Below, in pieces: positions 43,122 through 48,795 of a stretch of 64,000 nt of DNA (its first letter is position 1; each line of letters begins with the position of its first letter). Source of the DNA: Phymorhynchus buccinoides (lineage: Eukaryota > Mollusca > Gastropoda > Neogastropoda > Raphitomidae); NCBI GenBank assembly GCA_017654935.2, contig CM065691.1, positions 26,992,587 through 27,056,586 on the forward strand, given 5' to 3'. The position numbers and the translations under genes were made by a program. The notes under the pieces were generated by a model. That model saw only the letters and a program-made list of their open reading frames with translations, had not been told where the DNA came from and did not search any database.

Positions 43122-43692
43122 TGTGTGTGCATGCGCGTGCGCATGTGAAATGTGTGTGTATTGTGTGTGTGTCTATTATGCATGTGTACATGACTGTGAG
43201 CATGCAAGTATGTTTATGAGTATGTTTATATATTCTATGTGTATCTAAAACACATATCTAAATTTTCTGTCATATTCACAAGCATTTCACCAAATCGTCA
43301 CAAGCATACACAGCAATGAAAAATAAAATCCAAATAATATTTTTCCCACAAAACTTCAAACATTCAGCTAAAATTAAACCTTTTTTAAAACAACAAAACC
43401 AAAACTTAAAACCTGTTGTGAGCAATCATAATGGCACATACATGTGGTAAATTCTGCTCCAAACACCCCTCACAATCACAAAATAAATGGATAAATAAAT
43501 AACCTGGTATGGCAGTTTGTTTTTGGTGTGAGGTTCCGCGCTAGTCTTGCTGAAGTCCCTCAGTGTCTGTGCGACCTTGATAGTTCGGCTTTTGAAGTTG
43601 ATCAGCGTTTCCGTGGCCGACCTCCTTTCCTTGCCCACCTTCAGCTTCACTTTCTGAAAGTCCCGGTTCTTCTTCTTCTTGGCCTTTGGCAT
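21568..43692 (-). CDS. TEX10: TEX10 / Ipi1 homologue, complete coding region, 15 exons
   Basis: Exons (minus): 43692-43504, 42731-42076, 40252-40101, 38388-38267, 37563-37405, 37067-36848, 33795-33636, 32755-32571, 31791-31629, 29976-29861, 27978-27854, 25944-25837, 24526-24139, 23116-22977, 21654-21568. They total 2970 nt, 989 aa (human TEX10 is 929), and every phase agrees. The N-terminus [20 protein letters not shown] is the TEX10/Ipi1 signature. HEAT-like helices follow, and the Ipi1 motif [20 protein letters not shown] is at residues 154-173. In animals TEX10 joins PELP1, WDR18, LAS1L and SENP3 in the nucleolar complex needed for ITS2 processing and 60S maturation. Here it neighbours RPL9, another 60S gene; that may be chance. 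Several introns contain minisatellites that copy splice sites. Confidence 0.93.
22000..22460. other. last TEX10 intron, no feature recognised
   Basis: Minus-strand ORF of 97 codons (22230-21937) has no family resemblance. Otherwise unique-looking sequence. Confidence 0.4.
22463..22500 (+). promoter_or_regulatory. orphan TATA-box core promoter
   Basis: CATATATAAAGCG is followed 30 bp on by an initiator-like TCATTCTC in a GC-rich context (GCGAGGCGTGCGCC). The layout matches a pol II core promoter. No gene with a recognisable product follows on plus; the 96-codon ORF at 22351-22641 straddles the TATA box and cannot be its product. It could belong to a non-coding RNA or an old LTR. Confidence 0.35.
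22724..22889. mobile_element. mariner-like MITE (TA-CAGTGGAACCTCC)
   Basis: TACAGTGGAACCTCCTTTGT at left, AAGGGAGGTTCCACTGTA at right, with TA at both ends as in Tc1/mariner target duplications. 166 bp, non-coding. Confidence 0.85.
22977..23116 (-). CDS. TEX10: TEX10 exon 14
   Basis: Acceptor TATCCCAG, donor GTGTTG/GTGAGT; phase 1 in, 0 out. Residues 915-961: [34 protein letters not shown]. Confidence 0.88.
23310..23795 (-). mobile_element. CR1-like retrotransposon, 5'-truncated
   Basis: Minus-strand frame: [20 protein letters not shown], with the decayed end [11 protein letters not shown]. This matches the ORF2 C-terminus of 6290-6769. The 3'UTR carries a hairpin (GGGCCGAGAGGCCC) and a (CTA)n tail at 23300-23318. 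Confidence 0.82.
23800..23877 (+). mobile_element. L2-type 3' tail
   Basis: GTAAAGCGCTTAGAGCCCTA, GGCACTATATAAACAATC and an (ATT)n tail, directly after the truncated CR1. Confidence 0.5.
24139..24526 (-). CDS. TEX10: TEX10 exon 13
   Basis: Acceptor ACATTGGCGCAG, donor GGAAG/GTGAGT; phase 0 in, 1 out. Residues 786-914: [40 protein letters not shown], then [16 protein letters not shown], a run of amphipathic helices. Confidence 0.92.
24622..24695 (-). mobile_element. L2-type 3' tail
   Basis: AATAATAAAAATAG, CATTTATATAGCGCTTTACC, then GAGCCCAAAGCGCTTTAC. The tail hairpin and the A/T-rich tail are in minus orientation. TEX10 intron. Confidence 0.6.
24982..25415. repeat. minisatellite, 7 units of exactly 62 bp
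   Basis: Unit AAAGTGATGCTTACATGGGG to GATGACAATCATCC, copies differing at one or two positions. A partial eighth unit ends at about 25419. In the TEX10 intron between exons 12 and 13. Unlike the other TEX10 arrays, it does not touch an exon. Confidence 0.97.
25837..25944 (-). CDS. TEX10: TEX10 exon 12
   Basis: Acceptor TTCTTTTCACAG, donor CCTG/GTAAGT; phase 0 both ends, 36 residues (750-785): [29 protein letters not shown]. Confidence 0.9.
25993..26190. mobile_element. family A TTAA element, copy 5 (diverged)
   Basis: TTAATCCTTTCACCGCCAGC at left; CAGCGGCGAAAGCGTTAA at right. Shorter and more diverged than the other four. Confidence 0.7.
26219..26431. mobile_element. family K element (CAGGCATCAGAAT ends), copy 1
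   Basis: CAGGCATCAGAATAGTCTGA at left, ATTCTGATGCCTG at right. Direct-orientation copy at 39328-39580. Repeated internal CAATCCTCTG words. Confidence 0.75.
26435..27110. other. TEX10 intron, only a CA microsatellite
   Basis: (CA)n at 26806-26860 and a short direct repeat of CATACATTTGCAATGT (26640-26672). No gene signal. Confidence 0.45.
27113..27536 (+). mobile_element. family D element, copy 1, with terminal palindrome
   Basis: AACAAGCGCGAAATCGCAAT to the (CGAC)n/(GACA)n tract, then GTTTGTGGCT-TG-AGCCACAAAC, a perfect hairpin. An almost identical inverted copy is at 59516-59940. The 64-codon ORF conserved in both copies differs by one residue, as expected for recent duplicates. Confidence 0.8.
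27854..27978 (-). CDS. TEX10: TEX10 exon 11
   Basis: Acceptor GCTGTGTCAG before 27978, donor ATTGC/GTGAGT at 27854; phase 1 in, 0 out. Residues 708-749: [40 protein letters not shown]. The acceptor is the first member of the adjoining minisatellite. Confidence 0.9.
27973..28520. repeat. minisatellite of ~33-bp units copying the exon 11 acceptor
   Basis: About 17 units of TCTGACCTGACACAGCGTCA plus CACTCACAATTA, with shorter variants of ~26 and 28 bp. On minus each unit reads GTGAGTGTGACGCTGTGTCA then GGTCAGATAATT. It thus repeats the true acceptor TGTCAG/GTCAGA and adds a consensus donor GTGAGT. The array starts six bases inside exon 11. Confidence 0.95.
28523..28830. mobile_element. family J element inside the minisatellite
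   Basis: Begins CAGGGGCGGATCATGCAG, then GGGTGCAACTACACAAAATG, GGGGTCCAGGGGTAATGTCC, and ends AAGTTGCACCCATG. CAGGGGCGGA is a hAT-type terminus. Repeat units reappear beyond it at 29346-29440. Confidence 0.65.
28860..29340. other. TEX10 intron, no feature recognised
   Basis: AT-rich. A second CAGGGGCGG word at 29113 and a GT-rich stretch at 29224-29280. No gene signal. Confidence 0.4.
29346..29440. repeat. outlying decayed units of the 33-bp minisatellite
   Basis: TATCTGACCTCC, CATCACACTCACATTTATC and TGACCTGACACCACACCACA match units at 27973-28520, about 830 bp away. The array was longer before insertions split it. Confidence 0.8.
29861..29976 (-). CDS. TEX10: TEX10 exon 10
   Basis: Acceptor CTCTTCTCCCAG, donor GTTG/GTGAGT; phase 2 in, 1 out. 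Residues 669-708: [30 protein letters not shown]. Short, but all three junction bases and phases fit. Confidence 0.82.
29980..30660. other. TEX10 intron, no feature recognised
   Basis: Unique-looking sequence containing several TGACCTTGA words. T-rich stretch 30486-30525. No coding exon fits the neighbouring phases. Confidence 0.4.
30665..31100. mobile_element. dispersed repeat H, copy 1
   Basis: TCTTGAAATCAGGATTGGAA, GAGTCTTCAGGATTGGCCAT, then ATTGGAAATTATTTTTCATG and GCATTGAAACGTGTCAT. The same order of words is in the PFAS intron (61770-62620). Its end supplied the first sequence of the 93-bp minisatellite. Class unknown. Confidence 0.55.
31079..31640. repeat. minisatellite, 6 units of exactly 93 bp, copying the exon 9 donor
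   Basis: Unit landmarks CAACG, ATTTCAGGATTGAGAGAA, TTTCACCCATGATAGACACC, GAAGGTGTAGAACCTGCGGG recur every 93 bp. On minus each unit carries GTTGCCCGCAG/GTTCTACACC, the donor of exon 9 with its last 12 exonic bases. Because 93 is divisible by 3, long ORFs cross the array on both strands; they are not genes. Confidence 0.97.
31629..31791 (-). CDS. TEX10: TEX10 exon 9
   Basis: Acceptor GTCGTTCCCCAG before 31791, donor CCCGCAG/GTTCTAC at 31629; phase 1 in, 2 out. Residues 615-668: [40 protein letters not shown]. The donor is weak (GTTCTA) and lies in the last unit of the minisatellite. An alternative donor GTAC/GTTGCC at 31640 would break the phase with exon 10. Confidence 0.83.
31881..31970. 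mobile_element. family J element, 3' fragment
   Basis: AAAAGGAACTTCCTTTTCTG, CAGGAAATCTTTGAATACCA and GGAAAAGTTGCACCCATG match the end of 28523-28830. Confidence 0.6.
31982..32108 (-). mobile_element. SINE-like repeat, copy 2 (inverted)
   Basis: A T-run then GGCTGTCCCATCTTCTGGGC, CCGAATCCCAATTCGCAGCT, ACACCCCGGTTTGTTCAAGT: the reverse complement of 15713-15830. Confidence 0.6.
32128..32222. mobile_element. family G element, 3' half
   Basis: TTTTGTGTGTAAAATTCGGG, GCGCCTTATACTCAGGTGCG and GACTATAAGGTA match the right half of 33241-33418. Confidence 0.6.
32265..32341 (+). mobile_element. possible non-LTR 3' end with (GACTT)n tail
   Basis: TTTAAATAAAGATGATTTTG then five ACTTG units. Pentamer tails like this end CR1-type copies elsewhere in the window. 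Confidence 0.4.
32571..32755 (-). CDS. TEX10: TEX10 exon 8
   Basis: Acceptor TTTTCTTCCGAAG, donor CTCG/GTAACT; phase 2 in, 1 out. Residues 553-614: [45 protein letters not shown]. Confidence 0.9.
33050..33150. repeat. GT/GAGT-rich microsatellite
   Basis: Interrupted GTGTGAGTGTGGG runs in the intron beside exon 8. Low complexity only. Confidence 0.7.
33241..33418. mobile_element. family G element, copy 4 (complete)
   Basis: TACCGTATTTTACGGACTAT at left, AGTCCGTAAAATAAGGTA at right; 178 bp. The best-preserved copy. Confidence 0.82.
33636..33795 (-). CDS. TEX10: TEX10 exon 7
   Basis: Acceptor TCCCTATTTCAG, donor GGCGA/GTAAGT; phase 1 in, 2 out. Residues 500-552: [34 protein letters not shown]. 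Confidence 0.9.
33916..34607. mobile_element. family G element carrying a nested element M
   Basis: Outer ends TACCGTATATTACGGACAAT and GTCTGTGAAATATGGTA. Inside, 34395-34585 (TTGCTAGAGTGAATGCCCTT to GGGCGTTAATAACCCTAGG) is an inverted copy of 60295-60500, itself inside another family G element. The family G interior GCGGCTTATGATCAGGTGCG lies left of it. Confidence 0.6.
34790..34985 (+). mobile_element. CR1/jockey-like 3' end with (GGAA)n tail
   Basis: TAGATCCTCC through AAAAGTGACTGTGGTTGC and AAGGAAGGAAGGAGG matches the 3'UTR at 50500-50600 (AGATCCCCAA, GACTGTGGTCACTTACAGGA, GGAAGGAAG). Confidence 0.5.
35430..35620 (-). other. unexplained 60-codon open segment in a TEX10 intron
   Basis: The minus strand is open for [20 protein letters not shown] through NYVKVTEPV, then a stop in GTGAGT context. 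The composition is protein-like (Arg/Ser/Thr/Pro), unlike the frames around it. It has no matched splice sites in phase with exons 6 and 7. It may be a transposon fragment or chance. Confidence 0.25.
35635..35975. mobile_element. family J-related element
   Basis: GGCAGGGGTCCAGGGACCAA, later TTCAGTTTCTGGTAAAAT and AGTAGCACCCATGCAG. Same order of motifs as family J, more diverged. Confidence 0.5.
36165..36245 (-). mobile_element. L2-type 3' tail
   Basis: (AAT)n, GGGAATTTATATAGCGCTCT, GAGCTCAGTGCGCTTTACAT. Same hairpin-plus-tail as in the L2-like copies, minus orientation. Confidence 0.65.
36332..36382. repeat. CA microsatellite
   Basis: (CA)n interrupted by ATGCGCG. Confidence 0.85.
36540..36785 (+). 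mobile_element. possible non-LTR 3' end
   Basis: A hairpin CCCCAAAAGGGG is followed by GATTAAACAATCTTTGAATC and a repeated AATCTTTG end, the usual look of a retrotransposon 3' terminus. No coding part is preserved. Confidence 0.35.
36848..37067 (-). CDS. TEX10: TEX10 exon 6
   Basis: Acceptor GACGACGGCAG, donor CACTG/GTCAGT; phase 0 in, 1 out. Residues 427-499: [50 protein letters not shown]. The acceptor is pyrimidine-poor, but no other fits. Confidence 0.88.
37255..37352. repeat. CA microsatellite close to a TEX10 donor
   Basis: (CA)n with CTCT interruptions. The intervening 50 bp up to the exon 5 donor is also CA/GT-rich, so it may be a decayed extension. Confidence 0.9.
37405..37563 (-). 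CDS. TEX10: TEX10 exon 5
   Basis: Acceptor TTGTTGGATTGCAG before 37563, donor TTGCAG/GTGATT; phase 0 both ends, 53 residues (374-426): [40 protein letters not shown]. The acceptor belongs to the first unit of the 52-bp array. Confidence 0.9.
37562..37842. repeat. minisatellite, 5 units of exactly 52 bp, copying the exon 5 acceptor
   Basis: ACTGCAATCCAACAAAACAC recurs at 37563, 37615, 37667, 37719, 37771 and 37823. On minus each unit ends TTTTGTTGGATTGCAG, the true acceptor of exon 5. The array starts two bases inside the exon. Confidence 0.97.
38085..38250 (+). mobile_element. SINE 3' half
   Basis: TTTGGTCAAAATTTACCCCC, CACAAAAAATCGCATGC, AATTTCACAGAACCTCTGTG and ATAAAGTAC match 20520-20700 in order. 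The tRNA-like head is absent. Confidence 0.65.
38267..38388 (-). CDS. TEX10: TEX10 exon 4
   Basis: Acceptor CTTTGTGCAG, donor TATCAC/GTAAGG; phase 1 in, 0 out. Residues 333-373: [34 protein letters not shown]. Confidence 0.9.
38820..39025 (-). mobile_element. CR1/jockey-like ORF2 C-terminus remnant
   Basis: The minus frame reads [32 protein letters not shown], the FFP-TI-EWN-LP motif of CR1/jockey ORF2 ends. A G-rich low-complexity tract (38830-38909) follows. Confidence 0.7.
39328..39580. mobile_element. family K element, copy 2
   Basis: CAGGCATCAGAATAGTCTGA at left, GACAATTCTGATGA at right. Same orientation as 26219-26431, with an extra ~40 bp inside. Confidence 0.75.
39581..39632. repeat. 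CA microsatellite
   Basis: (CA)n directly after the family K end. Confidence 0.9.
39799..40015. mobile_element. CAGGGCTCCC inverted-repeat element
   Basis: CAGGGCTCCCA and TGGGAGCCCTG termini, with GGGGTCCCAGGGA pairing with TCCCTGGGACCCC inside. A 6-bp CTGATA flanks both ends. 217 bp, hAT-like look. Confidence 0.72.
40101..40252 (-). CDS. TEX10: TEX10 exon 3
   Basis: Acceptor CTTTGTTTTCAG, donor CTCTG/GTCAGT; phase 2 in, 1 out. Residues 282-332: [36 protein letters not shown]. Confidence 0.92.
40295..40804. mobile_element. family G element, long variant
   Basis: ATACTGTGTTTTACGGACTA at left, ATAGTCCGCAAAAACACGGT at right, about 510 bp. The interior adds GGCGCATGCACC and GGCGCATGCGCCGG words not in short copies, so it may be two elements or a longer relative. 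Confidence 0.6.
40910..41159. mobile_element. family B TTAA element, copy 2 (inverted)
   Basis: CGCCCAGTACATTACTCTAC, CATTCACTGCCAAGC, TACATGGTGCTAAAAG and GAAGAGTTAA are the reverse complement of 13771-14394. The left TTAA is degraded. Confidence 0.65.
41160..42065. other. TEX10 intron 2, no feature recognised
   Basis: Poly-T and poly-G stretches (41244-41260, 41403-41424, 41531-41556). A word similar to AACCAACATTTTTTTTTGGG may be an eroded retrotransposon end. Nothing with coding potential. Confidence 0.4.
42076..42731 (-). CDS. TEX10: TEX10 exon 2 (Ipi1 domain)
   Basis: Acceptor GTTTGCTTGCAG, donor GATTG/GTAAGT; phase 0 in, 2 out. The longest exon, residues 64-281. It contains HEAT-like repeats ([15 protein letters not shown]) and the Ipi1 motif [23 protein letters not shown], and ends [13 protein letters not shown]. 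Strongly GC-rich against its introns. Confidence 0.95.
42760..42997. mobile_element. family C element, copy 2 (inverted)
   Basis: TTAAAGACCGAGTACATCAC at left, CAGTGTGTCTTTAAAG at right. The interior CATTTTAAAGAGCAGCCTCA and TTGGGGACATTTGCATG is the complement of 508-744. It lies 30 bp upstream of exon 2. Confidence 0.75.
43017..43190. repeat. TG/TGTTG microsatellite
   Basis: (TG)n mixed with TGTTG units in TEX10 intron 1. Cys-Val or Thr-His ORFs across it are artefacts. Confidence 0.9.
43504..43692 (-). CDS. TEX10: TEX10 exon 1 (start codon)
   Basis: ATG at 43690-43692 gives [20 protein letters not shown], the family N-terminus. An upstream in-frame codon adds ten residues, but the family starts here. 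Donor CCAG/GTTATT at 43504, phase 0; 63 residues. A possible acceptor (GATTGCAG) 15 bp before the ATG suggests an untranslated exon upstream. Confidence 0.92.
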
Positions 43693-43815
43693 TGTTACAG
43701 ATAGATCTGCAATCATTAACATAATTTATTATACATTACAATTTACATATGAAGAAAGTGTCCAGATGCAATGTCAAACAATATGATTGCACACACATGT
43801 ATGTACACGCACCAT

Positions 43816-44065
43816 ATATCGATGGCTTAGAGTCAAAACGGACTATCTTTAGATAGTCCATTGACTTTGTATTGATGTTATTGAAAATACTAAGAACTTG
43901 TATTTAAAATGACTGCAAATACTTACAAAATACTTAAATAGGGATTATGCTTTTTATATTTTTGCAGTCTTTTTTTTATACAAGTTATTAGTTTTCGCAA
44001 TAGGTTCAATAATACGTCAATGGACTATCTAAAGATAGTCCGTTTTGACTCCAAGCCATCGATAT
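43816..44065. mobile_element. inverted-repeat element just upstream of TEX10
   Basis: Arms of about 49 bp: TATCGATGGCTTAGAGTCAA and TTGACTCCAAGCCATCGATA. Each arm also holds a GGACTATCTTTAGATAGTCC sub-palindrome. 250 bp, AT-rich loop, no ORF. It lies ~125 bp upstream of the TEX10 start codon. Confidence 0.9.
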
Positions 44066-44069
44066 AAGA

Positions 44070-44580
44070 AGTACATGAACACATGCAAAATTACTAGCAA
44101 CAATCACCTAAATGTAAATAAATAAATTTGTTATGAAGAACTAAAATTTTAAAAGAAACATTCCAACGTTTTTCATTCTGAATAACAGGACCATCCCCCT
44201 TTCCACCCTCCAAATTATTCCTTAGTTACAGAACGCATTATAAACTAAAGCGGCCAATCTCTCCGTTTAATAAACCTAACCTAACCAGCTAATCCTAACC
44301 GGGTCATATTAAAATTTCTTCCCATGTATTCTCCAATGCCAAAGACGCAAAGTGGCTCTTTCCGTTAAAAAAAATGTACAGTCTGGACACTTGAGTTTTT
44401 AACAACTGGAGAGTGCAAGGGAAGACACGTGAATTATTTCCCCTTCTACTTCTTCTTATTCCCATTAGGCAGCCAACATAATCAAGTTAAAGATTCTGCT
44501 GACTTTGGGGTAATAGTACAATATTTAAGACTTATAGTATTTAAATGCGTGTAGATGAGGCAACAAAGATACAATATTTC
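44070..44580. other. TEX10 upstream region, no feature recognised
   Basis: Includes AACCTAACCTAACC words (44275-44290). It probably contains the TEX10 promoter, but I cannot place a start site. Confidence 0.4.
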
Positions 44581-44584
44581 ATAT

Positions 44585-44815
44585 ACTTGTGGTGGTACCA
44601 TAGCCAATGAGGTTTAACCGAGGCAAGGTTACTGCTACACATATCTGTATTATTAAAAAATCGAGACTTTACTGGCTTAGTACTACCTCCGGGCATTGCC
44701 TCCAGTATTGTTCCCACCATCTTTGTATTTACAAATGCCCCACATGGCCGAAAGGCCGAAGAGGGCGTAAAACCCTATTTTCACGCAACAAAGATAGAAG
44801 ATTAGCCCAGGGGGA
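44585..44815 (+). mobile_element. repeat L, copy 1
   Basis: GGTACCATAGCCAATGAGGT, TTTAACCGAGG, ATTGTTCCCACCATCTTTGT, then GGCCGAAAGGCCGAAGAGGG. A second copy is at 56020-56205. The GGCCGAAAGGCC hairpin before the end resembles the CR1 3' hairpins here, so this may be a CR1 3'UTR. Confidence 0.6.
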
Positions 44816-45236
44816 GAAGATAACATCCCAATAGTATGAAATAATTCACAGCGTATGAATGAAAGTTAAAGAAAGAATGTGGCAGATACTGAGATAGAAA
44901 CACTTATTTGGAAAGATTTAAATGTATGTTTTTGTTTTGAATTGTCAGCTGTTAAAGGGGGGGTATATTAAAATCCAAAGCAAAGCTAAATATGTGTTAT
45001 TGGAGAAAAATTAAATAGTCAATCTGAACATTTCCGGTAGAAGGGCTTCGGCTATCCAAATGCCGTGGTTCACTAACTGTGGCCACAGTGACTGAATGCC
45101 AGGACTATCAAAATGTGATCATGTTATAATGTGTACTTTTCGTTCAATTTTGACATGAAAAGTACACCATAGGCATAACACTGACTGAGCCATGTAGTCA
45201 TAGAATGAATAAGAATTAGGTGGTTATCCAATTTCA

Positions 45237-45555
45237 CTTCAGGTAATTTGCCTTGGCATGAGGTTGTGTCAGACCAGTTGACATATTACGGTAGAACGCC
45301 AAGGCTACATCAAAATGTTGTTATGCTCTGAATGGTTGTGCGGGGATTGTCTTAAGCCATGACAAGCTCCCAGCATAACATCATCAGTCTAAAATCCCCC
45401 GAAGACGGAGTGTGACTGCCCACATGGCGGGGTAAGCAAAAACGGTCACACACGTAATGTTCTCATCCCTAGCTGGTGCATTTGTACTGAATTGTTCAAG
45501 TGCTCTGGCTGTTGGGATGATCCCTGGAGTCGTTAAGCCAGGGAACAACAACAAC
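45237..45555 (-). mobile_element. family E repeat, copy 1 (inverted)
   Basis: GCCTTGGCATGAGG, TCCCCCGAAGACGGAGTGTG, GTTCTCATCCCTAGCTGGTG, GGGATGATCCCTGGAGTC. Plus-oriented copies are at 59955, 61176 and 62004. About 320 bp, ending in (CAA)n. No coding potential; class unknown. Confidence 0.75.
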
Positions 45556-45837
45556 AACTTCAGGTAATAAGTAAATTCGACCAATGAGAAGCGTAAGGAA
45601 GTAGCTCTTTTTCTGATCAACCAATCAGAAAAACAGGAAGTCTGGCTCGATGGTTAATTTTATTTATTAAATGATCTTAATTGCAGAAAATAATAATTGA
45701 ATATACCTTGGAATAATATTATCTTTATGTTGTTGATCAGTAAATAAACAAAAATTGTAGTTTAATTATGACTATAAGATGTTAAATTTTACATCTGTTG
45801 GAGAATCAACCAACAATGGATTATCAAGCCATTAGTA

Positions 45838-47749
45838 TAGTATAGCATAGTATAGTATAGCATAGCATAGTAGAGGGACTGGCTTCATCAGCCTAGGCCT
45901 CGCGGCCTATCAAGCGTCCCCTTCATACCTTTCATAAATATGGGTTGCATTTGCGCACTCATAATTTCCATTCAAATTTATTCATCATAATCATAAAACA
46001 ATTTATTAAAATTTGGACAACTGTCTAGAACTAGAAGATTTTTAAATATGTTAGTATTTTGTGCTTCTTTCACTTGGACTGGAAGAGCATTCCAAACTTG
46101 TGCAATTCGGTTAGAAAGTGAGTTTTTTCTTAAGTTAGTATTGCTGTGTCCCATTAAAATTTTAAATTCAGAATTCCTTGTTTTAATATAGTTAGATAAT
46201 TGAAAGACGTTAGTAATATTTATGTTATCAAGGCCATGAAAAATGCTGTAAGTCTCAATTAGGTCCCCTCTAAGTTGTCTGCCTTTTAAAGAATGTAAGT
46301 CCAGGTACCTTAAGTCTTTCATTATAATTCATGCCTCTGCATTCTCTTAGTAACCTTGTTGCTCGTCTCTGGACCCTCTCGATGGCCACTGATTGCCTTT
46401 TTAAATAAGGATGCCATACCACATTTGCATATTCCACATGGGGTCTCACAAGAGCTTTGTACAATATTAAAAATACAAATTCATTAAGGTAAAAGAAACT
46501 TCTTTTTATAAGTCCAATCATTTGATTTGATTTATTAATGACATTATGGATATGAGTATCGAAGGATAACTTACAGTCAAACGTTACTCCCAAGTCTTTT
46601 TCACAAACACAGGAATCAATGTTTTGAATGCTATTGTCCATATTCATATAATACTCTTTACCAGGATTCTTTTTACCAATGTGCATGACTTTGCATAAAT
46701 TTCGAAACATTAAAGTACTTAAGTAGAGATTCCATGTATTACTAGACCACTCTTGTAAATTATTTAAGTCCTTCTGAATCTGACTATAGTTATCAGTGTT
46801 ATTATAGATTTTTGTATCGTCTGAATTTTTTTTACAGATGCTATTTATAAAAATACATAGTAATTAGTATTCAGGGAGATCATTAATAAAAACAGTAAAA
46901 AGTACTGGGCCAAGAATACTGCCTTGCGGAATACCACTTACTACTGGAACACTTGCCGATTTGGCCTCATTTACTCTAACCACTTGAGTCCTACCAGAGA
47001 GAAAACTTCTAGTCCAGTTTAAGATTCCACCAGTAATTCCATACGCTTCCATTTTTGTTAATAGTCGTCCATGCGGCACTGTATCAAACGCCTTCCTGAA
47101 ATCCAGGTATATTATATCTACAGTATAAGTATTCCCTTCGTCTGTCAATTTGGTAATGTCCTCAATAACTTCTAAAAGTTGTGTGACACATGATCTGTTG
47201 CGCCTGAAGCCATGCTGACATTCGGCATATAGTTTATTATCCGTTAAATGAGTAACAATTGAGTCTCTTAGTTAATCTTATAAAAGATTCTAAAACATTA
47301 CAATTCAGTGAACACACACAAGTTAGGCTTACTGGCCTATAATTGCCGGGATCAGCCTTGGAACCTTTTTAAAAATTGCTGTTACCTCAGCTTTTTTCCA
47401 GCCATCGGGTAACTCTCCAGATTCAAGTGATTTATTAAAAGATTTACTCAAGGGAAAGGCTAATTCATAGCTTAACTCCTTAAGTACTCTAGGAGGAATC
47501 TGATCAGGGCCTTGTGCCTTTAGGGGATTTAGATCCTGTTGGGTTTTTTTGCACTGCGCATGGGGTTACTCTCAAGTCACATATGGACACATTATTAGAT
47601 TTAGAACAAGCAGTAGGGGTTGGTATGTTAATCAAGTCTTTGCTTTTGAAAACATCAGCAAAAAAATAATTTAAAGTTTCTGCTTTTTCACTATCATCAA
47701 CTCTTTTTAAAACACTGATTCCCACGTTAGCCTTTTGGATTTTGTACCC

Positions 47750-47750
<1 letters not shown>
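45838..47750 (-). mobile_element. CR1-like retrotransposon, decayed
   Basis: Minus-strand fragments in the right order: KRVDDSEKAETLNYFFADVF (47725-47504), [20 protein letters not shown] and [11 protein letters not shown] (47148-46864), KDLGVTFDCKLSFDTHI and RPHVEYANVVWHPYLKRQS (46710-46270), LHSLKGRQLRGDLIETYSIF (46322-45978). Several frameshifts and stops. The 3' end has the GGCCGCGAGGCC hairpin and a (CTATA)n tail at 45838-45872. Confidence 0.9.
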
Positions 47751-47792
<42 letters not shown>

Positions 47793-47817
47793 ATTTTTCG
47801 GCATTTTCTGGTGATTA

Positions 47818-47920
47818 GTCAATGGCGGTCCTGTCCGTTTTGCTATGCTAAGAAAAATTGTTAAACAAGTTATTTAACAATTTGTCTTAGCATAGCAAAA
47901 CGGACAGGACCGCCATTGAC
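47818..47920. mobile_element. near-perfect foldback, ~48-bp arms
   Basis: GTCAATGGCGGTCCTGTCCG and CGGACAGGACCGCCATTGAC at the ends; arms pair through TTGCTATGCTAAGA and nearly into the loop (AACAAGTTATTT). It follows a (CTA)n tract. Too symmetric for chance. Confidence 0.9.
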
Positions 47921-47929
47921 GCATGCGCA

Positions 47930-48600
47930 AAACAGGACCTTTGTTGGGTAGACTACATAAGGTGTACTCCTAGTCCTAGGCCAAAATCAGTCTCTCGCTC
48001 TACTACCTCACTACCTCCTTTTCAAAAGGAGGATGTGCAGGTAGTCTTTTGGGAGCGATCCTCCTTGTTAGGCTGTGAGCATCAGTATTTTTTGACTTTG
48101 ATTTATTTTATGATGGTAGTGTAGAAGACTAGAACAGATTATTTTCAGACTTAGGATTTCCAACTATTTCGCTAACATGCTAATTCATTTAGAGCCTAGA
48201 GAGCATGGGAAAGCTTCTTTATAATTCATTATAAAACTGATGACGTCTACAGAAATGATCAAATTGATCTATATCCAAAGTTGGATTCCTGCCAGGTTAA
48301 TAAATCAAGATCTAACTCTAAGTGATAGACTGAACAGTGAATCCATGTGGTTAATTGGAGAGAAAGAGATCTCTAATCTAAGTTCCTTCTACTCCTCAAG
48401 TCCTGCAACCCCCTGTGGCGGTGTATTTTTACCTCTATGAAATTTTTACCTCTAGCCGCGTAGCCAATCAGAATCGTTTGTTTGTCCGCCATTGTGAATC
48501 ATTACGAAACTAAGTGCATGGCTTTGTACATCGATTTCTCTGCAAATATGTAGATTTACACCCTCCTGCTCTATTTCTTGGTTCTTTCCGTTGTTTCAAC
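47930..48600. other. intergenic DNA, no gene recognised
   Basis: TTTTACCTCTATGAAATTTT at 48427 and AGAGGTAAATATTTCATACG at 48689 are roughly inverted, so 48420-48710 may be an old inverted-repeat element. No ORF of note. Confidence 0.4.
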
Positions 48601-48604
48601 TTCG

Positions 48605-48645
48605 TTAGGGATAGGGTTAGGGTTAGGGATAGGGTTAGGGTTAGT
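48605..48645 (+). repeat. short interstitial telomere-like tract
   Basis: TTAGGGATAGGGTTAGGGTT and a second similar block: about six TTAGGG units with GGGATA variants. Confidence 0.75.
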
Positions 48646-48709
48646 AGTAATCACATGAGATAAGTAACTGTTCTAATGCGCATGCGCAGAGGTAAATATT
48701 TCATACGAC

Positions 48710-48795
48710 TACTTATTTATCGTGACACCCATTGAGAGGCTGCAAGGCCTGGTCGTCCAAATACCTGACCTGACCTGACCTGACCTGACCCCCTT
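48710..48795 (+). mobile_element. CR1-like 3' end with (CCTGA)n tail
   Basis: CACCCATTGAGAGGCTGCAA, GGCCTGGTCGTCC, then five ACCTG/CCTGA units. Complement of the tail at 6148-6200. Confidence 0.65.
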
